Shown piece after piece: positions 24,444 through 37,900 of a stretch of DNA of 64,000 nt; positions within the stretch are counted from its first letter, which is position 1; each line of letters begins with the position of its first letter. The stretch is from Ficedula albicollis (lineage: Eukaryota > Chordata > Aves > Passeriformes > Muscicapidae). Both the position numbers and the translations under genes were made by a program. Location: assembly GCF_000247815.1 (NCBI RefSeq), contig NC_021677.1, forward strand, positions 17,461,687-17,525,686, in the 5' to 3' direction. The notes below the pieces were generated by a model that worked only from the letters and a program-made list of their open reading frames with translations, was not told the DNA's origin and ran no database searches.

Positions 24444-26634
24444 GTAAGAAAAACTACAACTAACGTACAGCACACACTGTTACTGTCAGCACTGCCAATG
24501 CCAGACTGCTGTGCTTCATGTATCATTCATCAGCTCCTTAAAGTGCAAACCTCTCTGCTGCAGCTCTTTTCTCTGCATTAAAGTTACCGGTGGGAGCAAA
24601 AACGTGTCTTTACAACCTCTGCTCTAAATATCAAGGCTACACCTGAATTTCTTCATGTCTGTTGGCTTTGTCAATTTACCATGAAAACAAAAGCATCAGC
24701 AGTGTCCCCATGGCCACGAGGTCCAGGAGGGGACAGAGCCACAGCAGGTCACAAGCATATTAGGCCAAGCTCTCTCATAGGAAAGCTGTGGTTATACTGC
24801 CTGCTACTTAATTCTGCTAAAAAACCAAAATCCTTCATAAAAGCCCTAAGCCTCAAAGTCTTTACTGTCAAGATACACAGGGCAAAGGAGAGAGAAATGC
24901 ACTTCCAGCAGCATGTTCTGTGTTTTTCCAAAAGCTCCAATGAAAGAATGGCATCATGCAGAGTTACTCATGTCTGTCCTCCACAAAGATCACATTGGAC
25001 AAAGGTCATTCATCACCTTTGAACTATTTTTAGCCTTTTGTAAAGCCTCAGATTGCTTTTGGATGCTTCCTAACTGCTGTTTGCTTTCTACCTGCCTGTT
25101 CCTCCCTGTCAAATAGCACACAATCTTCATGTCTACATGCACAGAGTAATCCCTTTCCCTTCAACTGCAAAAGCCTGGAGCTTCCTCCTGTTCTTCATTT
25201 AACTCCTCTTTCACACTCTTCCTCAAATACATTTTCTCCAAAAGCTCTGCATATTCCACCTCTCTGCTCCCAGCTGCAGCAGAAAATTTTAGGTTGTGGG
25301 GTGATGAGAAAAGGGAAGCTTTGCTAAATCCTCTCTCAACCCTACATCACACCTTTAAATCTCCATCACTCCAGGATGAGCACATAATATATTAAAACAA
25401 TTCAGTATTTATTCACCATAAATAATACCTCATGTGTCTTACTAGCTGCTTTCTGAAAGCCATACCTGGCTAGGATCTATGTCCTCTGGTGACCAGCTGG
25501 CCAGACTGGTGGTTAATACAGCAGCTCTTCCTGATATTAGCATCTAGTAGCACCAGCACCATTCTGTAAATATTAGACCACACAGACCCACTGACACTTC
25601 CTTGTGCCACCCTATTGCAGAGACAGGGACAAGTTAAAAGAGACTCTGTTGGAGATCTATGCATCAGAAAGCACTAGCAGTTGAGAAAGTAAAGGTACAA
25701 ACAGACAGAGGACCCTATAAAACATACCAGTGCTCCTACTCCTTCCTAATTTAACCAGTAATGGTGTGCTTTTAGCAGCGCAAACCTCCAAATTACTCTT
25801 TTTCAGTCTCTTAATCTGCCCTGGTTCAACCTCCCCTCACCCTTTCCTTTATAATTGTAAGGCTGGGTTATTTTGGCTCGCACTTGACTTTAATATTGAT
25901 GGGTTTGTTGATGCCAGCTGAGGGCAAGAAGCAAGGCTCTTCCCAAACTAACGCAATTTCTCTGTTTCTTCCTCCTGTTGTACAGCCTGCTTCACATTTT
26001 CCCTGCAGCAAATAACTGTAAGAAATGTTCACACAACAACAGGGTGGGATAAAAAGCAACATGAAAAAGCAACTTGACACCTATTTCTACACTAATGAAA
26101 CAATTATTAACTAATCAGAACCAAGCAAACCAAGCAGGACGCAAATGCAGGGAAACATCTTTAATAAAGCTTTCTGCTCACTCAAGTGGCAAAGAGATGT
26201 GTGGCTTTGGAAGGGTAAAACAAACATTTACGGCAGGTTGTAAAAGAGCGCACTGGTTTATGAGGTTTTGCCCTTGTCCTGACACTTCTAATTCAGGCCA
26301 TGGTTACAGTTCAGTTTTATGTCCAGAATGCAAGAGCTTACTGCCTTCTTTCCTCCTCAGGAACCCAACAAATCCAAGTGGGGGAAGGCCAGAGCCTGAC
26401 AGGCAGCCAAACCCTCTTCCCCAAGCTCTTCTCCCCTTAAAGGGCTGCTATATGAGCTGTGATGGGACACAGCTGCCCTAAGGCACACAAGTGCTACAGG
26501 GTTGTGCTACACCTGAGAAGAGAGTTTTGCCTTCTTATCTTTGCTTAAACCACACTTGTTTCAAGAAGGAACCTCAAGTGAAAACTCCACTTGACTAGAG
26601 ATTTTAGAAACTGAAGTCATGTAAATTACCACAA
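24444..26634. other. Unique non-coding sequence, nothing recognised
   Basis: No repeat or gene was recognised. The frames of 113 codons (24681-25022) and 135 codons (26074-26481) on the plus strand contain no familiar motif, signal peptide or domain, and I regard them as chance openings. Confidence 0.5.
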
Positions 26635-26858
26635 GTGACAAAACAGGACAAGAGGAAATGGCCTCAAGGGGCACCAGAGGAAATTTAGATTGGACATTAG
26701 GAAAAATTCCTTCACTGAAAGAGTTACCAAGCACTGCCCAGGGAAGTGCTGGAGTCGCCACCCTTGGAGATATTTATAAGACCTGGTGTTTAGGTACACG
26801 GTCAGTGGTGGACTTGATGACTTAAAGGGTCTTTTCCAATCTAAATGATTTTATGAAA
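26635..26858 (+). mobile_element. CR1 LINE 3' end, plus strand
   Basis: Typical CR1 3' blocks appear in order: 'caggacaagaggaaatggcc', 'tttagattggacattagga', 'aattccttcactgaaagagt', 'actgcccagggaagtgctgg', 'cttggagatatttataa', 'gtggacttgatgac' and 'gggtcttttccaatctaaat', then GATTTTATGA as a diverged terminal octamer. A short stretch of the usual 'ggaacaggctgccc' block is missing. It is a truncated, immobile copy. Confidence 0.88.
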
Positions 26859-27904
26859 GCCATATACACTTGCAGGAGGCATAGCAGTACTTGAGAGGCT
26901 GGGCCTATTGCACTGTTCCAGGCATGGGAATGAGCAGATGAGAAGTTTCACCCTTTGGACCCGCTGAGCTTTGCTCAATTCTGAGCATGCAGAAAAGCTT
27001 ATTTCTTTGCTGCCAGCCATCCTGCACCTGAAGAATGGAGATGCCACCAAGGAAGGTCCACAGGAAAGAAAAGGTACACTACTTTATAAGCAGATGGTCT
27101 AAGCCTGGAACTGGATCTAGGCTGAGCATATGGTTCCCATTACATATGTAAGAACCAGATACTGCCCACAGGGAGAAAGGTGACTTAAGCCAGACTAAGA
27201 ATACTTCAATGCCACTGAGTGATTTTGTGCCCCATGGAGGCAGAGTTCATTTTAGGCAATTATCTCATGTGCTCCCTACCAAATGCTCTCCTCAATAATG
27301 ATGGGTTACAGTCCATACTAATAAAGACAATGAAAGTGATCTGGACACTGGAATGATTCCAGGAATAAATGCCCACCTTCCCAAAAGCTGGAACAATCTA
27401 GCAAAGAAAGGTATCATACAGCACATATGGCATGCCAGGAGGGCGGGAGAGCTGGAGTCAATCTATTTTACCACACACAAGGATAAAATAAAAGGAGCAA
27501 GAAGCTGCTTGTTAGAAAAACACAAAAGAACAATTCACATTGTTTAGGATAACCTACTGGGCAGTGCGGGCATGAGGTAAGTAGTGTCTTTCCTCTAAAA
27601 GGAACTTATTTTTGGACAGTAAGAAAAGTTACCAGTTTCTTAAAGCATAGACTGAAATAGAGACACGTCTGATTCTTAAGAGGAGTTTTGCTTCTGTTGC
27701 TAATGGATGCTAAGTTAAATACATTGCATCTCTGTTCAGATCAGAATTCTTACCATCAGACAAGATCTCTACAGTTCTTTTTGCCTCTACCAGGCTTTAA
27801 GAAGGTTACAACACCTTTGGCTCTGCCTGAGCATGTATGTGTAAGTGAAAACAAGGAGATGATACATCTGAAACTGATAAAAGATGCATTAACTTGCTTT
27901 GCAG
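26859..27904. other. Unique non-coding sequence, nothing recognised
   Basis: Ordinary AT-leaning sequence with no repeat or RNA gene. A 128-codon frame opens at 27688 and runs into the exon-like segment that follows; its translation is unfamiliar. Confidence 0.5.
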
Positions 27905-28070
27905 AAAATTGGCCGATTTCCTTTTCTACCATGTCTGAACACCTCAATGCCAGGAGAACAGCAAGAGCACACAGAGATCATACCAGGCTTAGATGCAGCA
28001 GGAAATCAGTGTCCATGTTCTGCCCTGGCCAGCCACGGGGAGCCACGAGAGGCGATGCGGCAGCCAGCGG
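27905..28070 (+). other. Speculative exon-like segment, GC-rich 3' half
   Basis: TTGCTTTGCAG ends at 27904 (acceptor-like, though its pyrimidine tract is weak), and CAGCGG|GTGAGT at 28065-28076 is a strong 5' splice-site match. The 166 bases between stay open in two plus-strand frames. The last 60 bases hold several CpG in an otherwise CpG-poor region. Neither translation is recognisable, so a long non-coding RNA exon is as likely as a coding one, and chance is likelier than either. Confidence 0.17.
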
Positions 28071-28849
28071 GTGAGTGTCCGCAGGGCTCCGGAATCAGCG
28101 CTCACCTTGGACCAGAGCTCGCTTCCACCAGCTGCTCTGCAATCACGGGACATCTTGCTCAGATTTACTCTCCTGAGCTATCCTGTGCCCTTACATGCCT
28201 GGTTTTCAGAATATAATTCTCACCATCATTCTCTTCTACTTATCCATATAAACTCCCATTCCTAGAGCCCTGAAATCATAGGAGAGGCACAGTTTAGGAT
28301 CTGAGCTTTATCTAAATTTAACCTGTTCTGAAGAGGAGCCCTAGCAAGCACTACAGCTTTGTTTCACTGATTTCCCACTGCATTTCCAGTTTACGTAAAG
28401 GTGCCTCAGTGGAAACTGTAATCTAGTACTCCTAAGTCCTGACATATAAAATTCAGTGCTTCATAATTCATGTGCCTTTTTCCCAGAATCCCCCATCTAT
28501 GCGTTTTTCTTTAGAAAACCGTAACATGGAAAAGGAATACATTTAGCTGGATTGTGCCTAGATCTGTGAGGTTGGTACTAAGTCCTAAGGGAGAAGAGCT
28601 TGTTCGTTTTTTTGCCGAGTGTAAGTTGCATTAAATATGCTGGACCTGTCCAAGTTTCTGCTAAGATGCCTCTGTAAAACTGAAATTCACTTGTCTTTTG
28701 AATGGCTGGAAATGTTCATGAAGCGTATATCATCTCCATCACTGACCCCACAAACCTCATACATTATATAAACATATGGATATTAAAATTATACGTAACA
28801 TTTAAAGTAAGTGGTATCTGCCTGTGAGACACTGGGCAGGTAAATTATA
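28071..28849. other. Unique non-coding sequence, nothing recognised
   Basis: The GC- and CpG-richer patch continues to about 28140, then ordinary AT-rich sequence resumes. No gene or repeat was recognised. Confidence 0.5.
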
Positions 28850-28906
28850 GACTCATAGAATAAGGAAAAGATCTGGGGACCATTAGTTATATGGTCCAAT
28901 AAACAT
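28850..28906 (-). mobile_element. Probable CR1 3' terminal fragment, minus strand
   Basis: The stretch starting TAGACTCATAGAAT and passing through GGGGACCATTAG to ATGGTCCAAT reads like the reversed 3' terminus of an older CR1 (terminal octamer, then the block with 'aggtccct' read backwards). Only some 55 bases are recognisable, so the call is tentative. Confidence 0.4.
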
Positions 28907-29370
28907 CAAAACCAGAATAAATTAAAACTGAGGTAATTTTAAAAACTGGATGCTGTCCAATTTCTCTGGAAGAAAGTCAAACAGAAAAAGGGCACTGGAA
29001 CAGTGTCCCAGTGGGAACTGAAAGAAGAGGTTTGGAAACAGAATCTGCATTTAGTTTATTATTTGGTTGGTACTTACCCTGTCAATGTAACTTGGCTTTC
29101 TGCCTATTCATATCAGAACATCACAACTTTACAACCCTACTGCTTTGTCCTGTCCCTAGGGATCCCTTGCAAACATTTACACCCTCCTGAGATCTAAAAG
29201 GACACAGAAACTTATGGCATGCAGCCTTTAGAGGTGACAGAGTTAACCAAAAAAAGAAAATGCAAAGTTTTGGTAACACTGATCTTGTCGTTTGCTAAAC
29301 TCTAAACATTTCCATGCGAATGCAGAAACTAATTGAATGGATTTAATGTGTAATGTAATTGCAGTTATGG
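28907..29370. other. Unique non-coding sequence, nothing recognised
   Basis: No gene or repeat signature is present between the CR1-like fragment and the microsatellite. Confidence 0.5.
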
Positions 29371-29434
29371 ACATATACATACATCTATAACTGTGTGTGT
29401 GTATATATATATACATATATATGTATATATATAC
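29371..29434. repeat. Compound TG/TA microsatellite, near-palindromic
   Basis: Imperfect CATA units lead into (TG)n at about 29391-29402, and then into alternating TA broken by CATATATATG. The last 34 bases (29401-29434) start with GTATATATAT and end with ATATATATAC, so the segment is close to its own reverse complement and could form a hairpin or cruciform. Confidence 0.9.
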
Positions 29435-32400
29435 ATCCACATGCAATCTTGTGCATACCCCATGCTGAGTGTAGGGTCCTGAAGCAAATGGGATGGGTGG
29501 CATTTAGACCAGGGCACCCTGCCCAGCCCTCCTGTGATGCCCACTGCAGGCACCGAGCTACTAGGGTTTAACTGGTCCTTGAGCACTGAACACTGTTTTG
29601 AATTTCTCTGTCCTCACAGGATTTGCTTGATACTTAACCCTGCACACCTGTATTAATTTTGCTGATTTTTGTGCTTGAGTTGCTGGGGGAATTACTGAGC
29701 AGAAGGTCACAGCTGCTTCACATTCTGCAGTATAAGGCGCTTTATCCCTTTCCACCTTGCCCTTTAGTACTGCCATGTGGCAGAAAGCAGGGATGGAGAT
29801 AAGGATTAACTTTATTTAATGTGATATTTAATGTGTGAAAAGGTCCCAAACCTTCTTTTTATAGATAGTTCTTCAAAACAGACCAAAGGACTTTTAAAAT
29901 TAAAAAAAAAATAAATTGGGCTTTGTTAAAAATATAAAATAGAACAGTTAACATTTAAATTACAGGGAAAAAAAAATTTAAAAAAGACTACTGCAAAGAG
30001 AAGAGAAATGAAGATTGGTTAAAAGCAATGCTCTCTTCACCCATGGTCTCCCTAGAAGCATGTCCTTGTCCTCAAACTTTATTCCTGCCATCAATCACTT
30101 TCTGCAGCAAATAGAGCCCACTTTGTAAGAAGTCCTTACGGAACATGGTCGTTAGGAAGTCTTCTCTGTCCCCTGAGATGCTGCCCTCAGTTCCTTGCAA
30201 TGCCTCTCCTGTCTCCCATACTTGGTGTCTCCCAAAGCTTCCCCCTTGCTCTTTCTCAGCTGGTGTCCAGGGAATGTGTGATTTCTCTCCCATGCTCAAC
30301 CACTCCATTTACAGGAACATGAGTGAAACAGTTGAGACTAAACAGGTAAAACACATAGCCTGTCACAAGACTACCGACTGTTATCCTGAAAAATTAACGG
30401 AAAGTCTTGACTGCTTCATTCAAACAACCGTCAAAAGTCTGCAGTGCAGCAGACAGCATTCAGGGGTGGGGTTTTTTGCAAGTAGAAATAGAGTGAAAAT
30501 CCAAATAAATGTCATCCATGGGATCCAAATACACCATCATCTGATGCCTTCATTGTCAATGATGTTTATAGCATATGACAACTCTATTCCTGAATGAGCA
30601 CTGCTTGGGCTTCCCCTCCACGACCTTCTCCTCTAGTTTAATATCTCTGCAATTTGTGGCAGAAACAGTTTGTGTTGCTGGCAGCTAGCTTGGTAACTTA
30701 GAAGCCCAGTGGTGAGCCCTGCTACCAGTTATCCTGGCCCAGAGTTGCTGAGGGACTGTGCTAACTAACCCTGTCCAGCACACGGAGGTCACAGACTCTG
30801 ATGGTCACAGCCAGCAGCCGGTACAACTTCATGGGACTCAAAAGGCAACCTCACATCGAAACCTTTCTCTTCTCACAAGGCCAAGGAGGAGAGAGGAACA
30901 ATCTGCCTTTGCTGTGTCTCACATGCAAGAAGTATTAAATGAGGCAATAAAAAGAGCTGAGAAGCCTTTTCTATGAAAATGCTGCCATTTCTGCAATGGG
31001 ATTGCTTTTACCACCTACACGGCACCTTTGACTCAAAAAAGCAATTAAGCAGAGGCAAGAATCCGGACTGAAGTGGTAAGAGAAACAAGTGAGAATGCTT
31101 AAATCTCAGCAGTATCTCTTTTCCAAATTGCCAGGGGAGGAAAGGAGGACTGTCAAGCACCTTGCTAGGCTCAGTGATACCAGGAATATCTACTGGCTGA
31201 CCAGGCAAGAGAATGTGTTTACTTTAAGTATTATATTTTCTTTGTGTTAGATCAGTATGTAATACTCTGGGTAGGCTAGCATACATAATCCAAAACCACT
31301 TTTCTCCTCATCTGCAGATTCAGTGAAGCTTATAAAGGATCCCATAAAAGTAATTTTAAATATTCATGCAGTGTTCATCAACCATGTGTCCCAGTAAACC
31401 TACAAGGACAACTCTGGGCTTTCTAGGCAACTCCTCTTCAAAAACAGTACTCTTGCATGCAAGCATTCTCCTCTGTGCTGCAAAGACAGCATATGCTGCT
31501 GTTTGCAACATTAAACATCATTCAAAGGAATAATCTTCATGCTGCTAACACAACAGCACACATACTGTTGAACACCTTCTCCCTTCTCCTAGAGCCAAGT
31601 GGAAAACAGACCTCTGTTATCCTCTTCCCTGAAGCGCCTTTTCAAACAGCATCATTTTAACACCATCTCCCCTTTTGTGCATCACATCCAAAAACCACCC
31701 TGCAAAGATATTCCCTGACGCCTAACAAGACTTATTTTGTCAAGTCTTCATTTTCTGCTGAGAGCTGGAAATGTCAACATTGTCCTGCATCTTCTCTCTT
31801 GTGCCTTGCTGTAGAGAGAAAAGCATCTCCCTTGTGGACAGAATTGCATATTCTCAGCCTGACAGTAACAGATATCTCTGTGCTGCATTGAGTAAATTAC
31901 ATCAACTTGAACTAGACAAGAGATGTATCCTGAAATATGAAAAAAAGGCAGCTATGTCTTTAGACTTTTTTCAAAAAACATTTTCCTTACATCACAGTAG
32001 GAGCACACAGAAAGAAGTCAGAAAATTCAACAGGATGTCAGCTAGGAGCCATGATTTGCATCTTCTGTTTTGCATTGGACCTACTACTAGATAATAGCTG
32101 TCCAAAAACCACTTCATCCCAAAGATTCGCAATCTTATATGTCTGGGATTTAAAATTTTAATTTTATATTGACATGTATTTACCATTTTGCTGCTATTTC
32201 TTTTCCACAGGTCTGGTCATTCTCTGTGGCCTGAACTGAAGTCCACTGAAGTCTGTCTCATGATATTAGAAAGGCTCTGTTAATCAATGAGTTGCTTGGG
32301 GGAGGGAACAGCCCATGCAATATAATTAATGGAAATGTTTTACTGAACTGTCCATGCACAAAATACAGAACAAAAAAATCTAGCAATCTGTTTCATATAC

Positions 32401-32470
32401 TCTATGAAACTGTATGAAACCTCTTCAACTATACGAAAGTAAATTCTTTTCAATTTTTATTGTTAATATC
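29435..32470. other. Unique non-coding sequence, nothing recognised
   Basis: A/T homopolymer patches occur near 29900-29990. The 150-codon plus-strand frame at 30145-30597 and the 107-codon frame at 31771-32094 are unfamiliar, with no recognisable domain, and are treated as chance. No repeat family was recognised. Confidence 0.5.
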
Positions 32471-32502
32471 AGATAATTCTTATTCTTCATAAAGAATTAT
32501 CT
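32471..32502. repeat. Perfect 11-base inverted repeat
   Basis: AGATAATTCTT (32471-32481) and AAGAATTATCT (32492-32502) are exact reverse complements around a 10-base loop. More TTATC words follow to about 32525. It is AT-rich, so chance formation is plausible. Confidence 0.75.
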
Positions 32503-34910
32503 TATCTTATTATCTTCTTGATAATAAAATCAGTAACTTATCACAAAAAAATCCCCAAAGATTACAAAAAAGAAACATTTTAAATTGAGAGAAACCACAA
32601 CCATCAAGATTTCAGAAACAGATTACTACCTCTTTGGCCTTAGCCTCTATTTTCCTACCCTCCTCAGTCTTGTATAATAAGAATTAAAGGTGCATTTGGC
32701 ATTAACTGCTCCTTCAGGTCTTATCTGCAGATGAAAATCTGCTCTAGAGACAGATATTACCAATGTTTAATTCACTACTGAGGAAAAACATCCGTGTATT
32801 TTGTGACTGTTCAAAAGTGTATGGATAAGGTCTCTCATTTCCAACAGCTCATGTTAAAAACAGTAACTGCAGAGTTTTCTCTACATCTTAAAAAATACTT
32901 GTTCTTGTACAGCAAAGAAAATAATAGAAAGAAAATACTTTCTCTCCTCACTGGCCCCATACCAGGAGAACAACAGAGAAAAAATTTTAGAAGAGTGTTT
33001 ACACATTCAATCAAACTTAATAAGTAGGCTCCATATGATAAGGAACATTAATGTCAAGGGCCATTCTGTCTAAATTTGCTTGTTCTAATAAAATCACACA
33101 TGATTTAATAAGCATTGCTTTTCTAAAAGGGACTGCTAGGGGCCAGCCAAACACACTCCTAAGCAAAGTATAAATGGTCTGGATAAATGAGATTAACGTT
33201 TACTCTCAAAGCAAGCGAAGGAACTCAGACACCATCACAGTCCAACTTGATTCAATCTTTCACCAAATACAAAGAGCTTCATCTCAGGCACAGGACATTT
33301 TTTAGCACTTCAATAAGTTTTCTGATTATTAAAAAAGATGGTACTTCAGGGATTTCAGTCTGGTTACAATAGCAGCTGTTCCAATGACCGGATGCTTCAA
33401 TTAATCTGTTTTCTTAATAATCCCATCCCTTTCCAGCACTGCATACTGAGCCTGTCACTCATCCCTGCTACATTATTGAAATTGATGTGGAAAAAAGGAA
33501 AAGGGAGTAATTAAAATTTATGTAATAGTATAACGGAAGAAAGAAAAACCACATGCTTCCCTTTTTTTATATCTCCCCAATACAGAATTTGAAATTTGCC
33601 TGATTGCTTTGTTTTACATCCTCATCACTGATGACTCTGAGCCTGCACAGATCTAGCAGTAATGCTGTGAATTAGCAGTCTATGCCTGTACCAAACTTGA
33701 GCTGAGAGGTGTGGTGCAGAGACATAAAATAAAGCTATTCTGGGATATTTTCAATAATATAGTATTGTAGCAGCAAGGAAAACTTCTGTGAAATTTAGCA
33801 GACTGACTTACCAAGGAAATAATTTTGGGGACAAATTGTAATTCTCCTTTTGCAAACTCTGGCCACTGCCAATCCAAGTCTCTAGGATCTATGATGAGAT
33901 GTTTATGTGCTTGTGGCTATACGAACTGTTCCCAAACCATGGTACACGACCAGGAATCAGGATGACCATCTTTTCCTCTTGAGAAAACTGAATATTGCCT
34001 GAACAACTCCTAACCATCTGCCTCTGCACAGGGCCTGATATGGAGTCAAAAGCTATTTGCAGTCACTGCTGCTATCACTGCCACATGGTACCCCATAATC
34101 TCTGCTTTTGGTATCGCAGGAAGCTCAGTATGCAAAACCTCAGGCTATATTGTTAGTACAGTGAGATGCAATAAGAATATATCGAAGATTATGAAAGGAT
34201 ATTTCAGCAGCAGGTCCTGACCCTTGAAAGGCAGAATCAGGTTTGAGGAGAAGGTTGGTTATGTTGACAGGGATGAACAGCAGGATGGAGACAGCTACTG
34301 CATGCTGAACTAACTGCCCAGGCAAATGTGATACAGAAAAATGAGTCTACTGTGATGGGGCACAGACAAGGTCCGAATAGGAGAAGTCCCAGAATTTACA
34401 GATAAAGCATCTGATTCCTCTGCTGCTCTGAAAGGAGTCTCTGTTCCTTCTCCAGCATCAGAAGTCTGTAGCTGTATAAAATAGACTGTCAGTGCCCTCT
34501 GGAAGCTCAGTCGCCCAGATTCTTAGTCATCTATGATTAACCAGTTCAGCAGTAGCAAGCCAATGCCCATTCTCTGCAACAAGGGGTTTACAAGACAACT
34601 GACTGTGAATTATCACCCAATGATCCTAAGCAGATCTAACCCAAACCAGTGCCTTCTTTACGAGAGCAGGGGTTTTATACTCTCTTGGTTTGCCAACAAG
34701 GACATTGCACCAAGATCAATAGCAAAGACTGCACTCTTCACAACACAAATCAAATCTTTTGTTGATTTGTAGTCCTTGGCCCCAGGACTACAAAATTTGC
34801 AGATTTGCAACTCCCTCCCCATAAGTGCAAGCAAACCCAAGAATGTAGCTCTGATATCGGAAAATCTCCTCTTTGTAGTAGTTCCATTGTATAAATTCTG
34901 TATCTGCAGG
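32503..34910. other. Unique non-coding sequence, nothing recognised
   Basis: Only short unrelated open frames were seen (at most about 79 codons). No RNA gene, repeat family or promoter was recognised. Confidence 0.5.
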
Positions 34911-34940
34911 AAAAATAAAACAAAACAAAACAAAAAAAAT
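34911..34940. repeat. A-rich (CAAAA)n tract
   Basis: Three CAAAA units are flanked by A-runs. This is a short low-complexity repeat. Confidence 0.75.
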
Positions 34941-37900
34941 ACTGTTACCCCACTCCCATCAGAACTGCTGTGGAAAAATGTCCAAGAGCATATGCTTACA
35001 ATACAACTGAATGTATAATGTCAGGTAATAACCTCTCCAATTGGGAGTTATTTATATGTAAAGTTGCCACAGTAAAGCACCACATTATTTCTGCTCCATT
35101 TCAGTACTCACCAGCTAATGCAGAGGTGACAGCATCAGAACAAATACCTGAAAAGAGCACGACTGAGGGAAGCAAAGTTCATATCACTGGTGCTTTGAGA
35201 AAAGCCCTTGCCTCGGCCAAAACACAAATGAATCAGTGCTGAATTATGACACTGTGTACAAGTTCCTTGAAATTAAATGGTTCTGCCACAAATATTTGGT
35301 TGGTCAGATGATTTCAGGTTTTGGAGGGACATTGTTATATAAGAACATAGCAGTCTATCAATTTTAGGAAAAGGAGAGGTATTACAGGACAAAACAGAAA
35401 GAATAATGCAAACCCCATGGGCTGAAAGTTTTTAGGGAACACTGGGTTACAACTTAATTATATTCATGTCCTTTGGAAACACTCCATTCAACTAGGAAAC
35501 CTCTCTAAGCAGTACCTGTTACCACTGATAAAGGGGAATGTATTCACTACCCTTTAAATAAAAAAGGCCATTTGTTTTACCCTTCTTGAATGCTTTTCCT
35601 ATATTGCCATTACAGTGAGAAAGCACAACAGCTTTCCTGTAAAGTTGCTCACTATTGTCAGTATATTTTCAAGGGAAGAGAGAATTGATACAAAAAAGCA
35701 GTGAATACACAATAAACTCCGTCTCAGGCTCCTATAGAGTTTTTAGGCACATACTGATAAGAGATAACACTAAATGGAAGTGCTTTATAAAAGGTAATGT
35801 AATTGTAGCAGAGTAAATATAGGAACTGTTTATAATCAAATCCGCTTTTTTTTTTCTCTCCTATGAAAGAAATACTGTATTGTCTCTCTCTTCCAAATGA
35901 AACTGCCACCACAGAATCCCCCTTTTTCAAAAAGATTTTTCCCCATCAAGCTTTTCTGATGGGTGTCCTTGAAATGTTGCAGAGTCAAACAACTGCAGCA
36001 CTAAAATAATCACTTGGCAGCTTGCTGATGTTTGCTGAATCTCTCTCTCTCTGAGCCAGCTCCTGCTTTGTTTTCTTCTCCCTCTTACAGTGATCTCATC
36101 CAGCATAGGTATCTCAGAGACTGACTTGAAACTGCAGTTCCAAGGGGTTGGGTTTTTTTCCCCTCAAGACAAAGAGAGGTATTTGCTTGAGATAAACTTA
36201 AATACCCCACCCAGCTCAACTCCACTGCAGTTCAGGTGTGAAAGCAAGTACATCTGGATAGCAGAGGGTCAGGAAACTCCATCTTTGTTTCACACTAGGG
36301 TGAAGTCTAGGATTCAAATGTTCCAGAAATCTGAAGTACTCCTCTCTCACTTGCACTACACAAGCTCTGATAGTGTAGATTGAAAAAGGAAAATCACTTG
36401 TATTCCTTAAAAGAAAGAAACACAAAAGCTTTTGCTTCATTTCCTTCACAGTAGCTATGGTTAGACCTTACAGAAAACTGTTGTACTCTTAATTGCTTAC
36501 AGGTATTTATCAGGAAATGGTTTTGCATCAGGAAAAGATGTTAATCTGCTTATGCTATTTAACTGCTCCCTGAATTTACACTGAGCTTACAACAACAACA
36601 AAAATCATCTTGACTCTTTGTAATTCAACTGCAAGCAAGAACTGACCAAGACAAAATAGTGCTGGAAAATCTGTCTATCAAATATCATCAACTTATCTAC
36701 TTGCCTAGTTCCATCCTCCTACTGGACAACAGAAAATACAACTTCACTCTTCAGAAACCAGCCAGCCACCATGGCATATACTAGTCCTTACCATGTACTC
36801 CTGGACCTACCAAATACATAGGCAGAAAAGAGAATGGGGAATCCACATCAGTGTCTTACTCTGGTTTTCACCAGAGCTTTCAGGAATATCAGGCCCATTT
36901 CTTTGTGTTTCCACTGTCGTAGAGGCTATGGAGACACTAAAACAGAAATGGTCCTGAGGCATGTTCTAAATGCATGACAGTGTATGTGGCAAAATATACA
37001 AGTTTTATTTGCCCTTGTTAAGGATGACATACGTAACTTGGTGTGGATATAAAACTTTAGCCAATAAAACTTGTGACCATAAACTTTTGCTAATAAAAAC
37101 CTTCTATGCTATATTGTCAAATATATTCTCTTCCTCTAATTATCTAAAAATACAGTAATATGATGAGCAGGTAGATTCAGACATTAGGCTAGACCCATGT
37201 GAGATGTTTCCAACTGCAGTACATCACAAGATATAAACCTGTCCAAATCTGACTGGCAGTAATTTAGGAAGGCTTAAAACTTATCATGGCCAACAGATCT
37301 ATGATTATCACAGAGGAGTTATTGCCTGCTGTGTAATTAGTTTGCTCTCATGAGCTAGCCCATGGCTTACAGGCATTTTGCAGTGTTGTAAAACACCCTG
37401 GAGAAGGATGACTACTGCAGATGGAAAAGCACTCTCCATTGCAACCCACGGGCCGGGAGAGCTCTGTTAGCCCTCTGTGCCTACTGCCTTCAGAGCTGAA
37501 GAACCTGCTTTACATCCTGCTGCCTCCACTTGGTGTTTTATGTGCACAGCTGGCTAATGACCGTGTTGTATTATGTATAAAACCATTTACTGTGATATGC
37601 TCATGCTGTTAATATGCTGTAGAGTATTTTTGCTTTGTTTAAGGGGCAACTCTGGGAAACATTAATGCTGGATGGTACAAAAACAAGGGTAATTCCAGTC
37701 CAGACTGCAAGAAGAAATCCACAAAGTGGCCAAACATTTCCATCTGCTCGGTGAGCAAAGAGGCCTTCATGCCTCAATTTATGCCTTCTGCTGTCAGCAG
37801 TGAGTAAGGAATCTTCCTGGCATTTGTTAGAGGCCATGTTGCAGAGTGCTGCTTAGCAGTGCTTCCCTTTGGTGGCCTCCATGTGCCTTGTCCCTCAGTC

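Noticed and set aside
26074..26481. 135-codon plus-strand frame
   Set aside because: The translation is anonymous and low in structure, with no signal peptide, membrane segment or motif.
30145..30597. 150-codon plus-strand frame
   Set aside because: No known motif, no splice context and no resemblance to a protein family; treated as chance.
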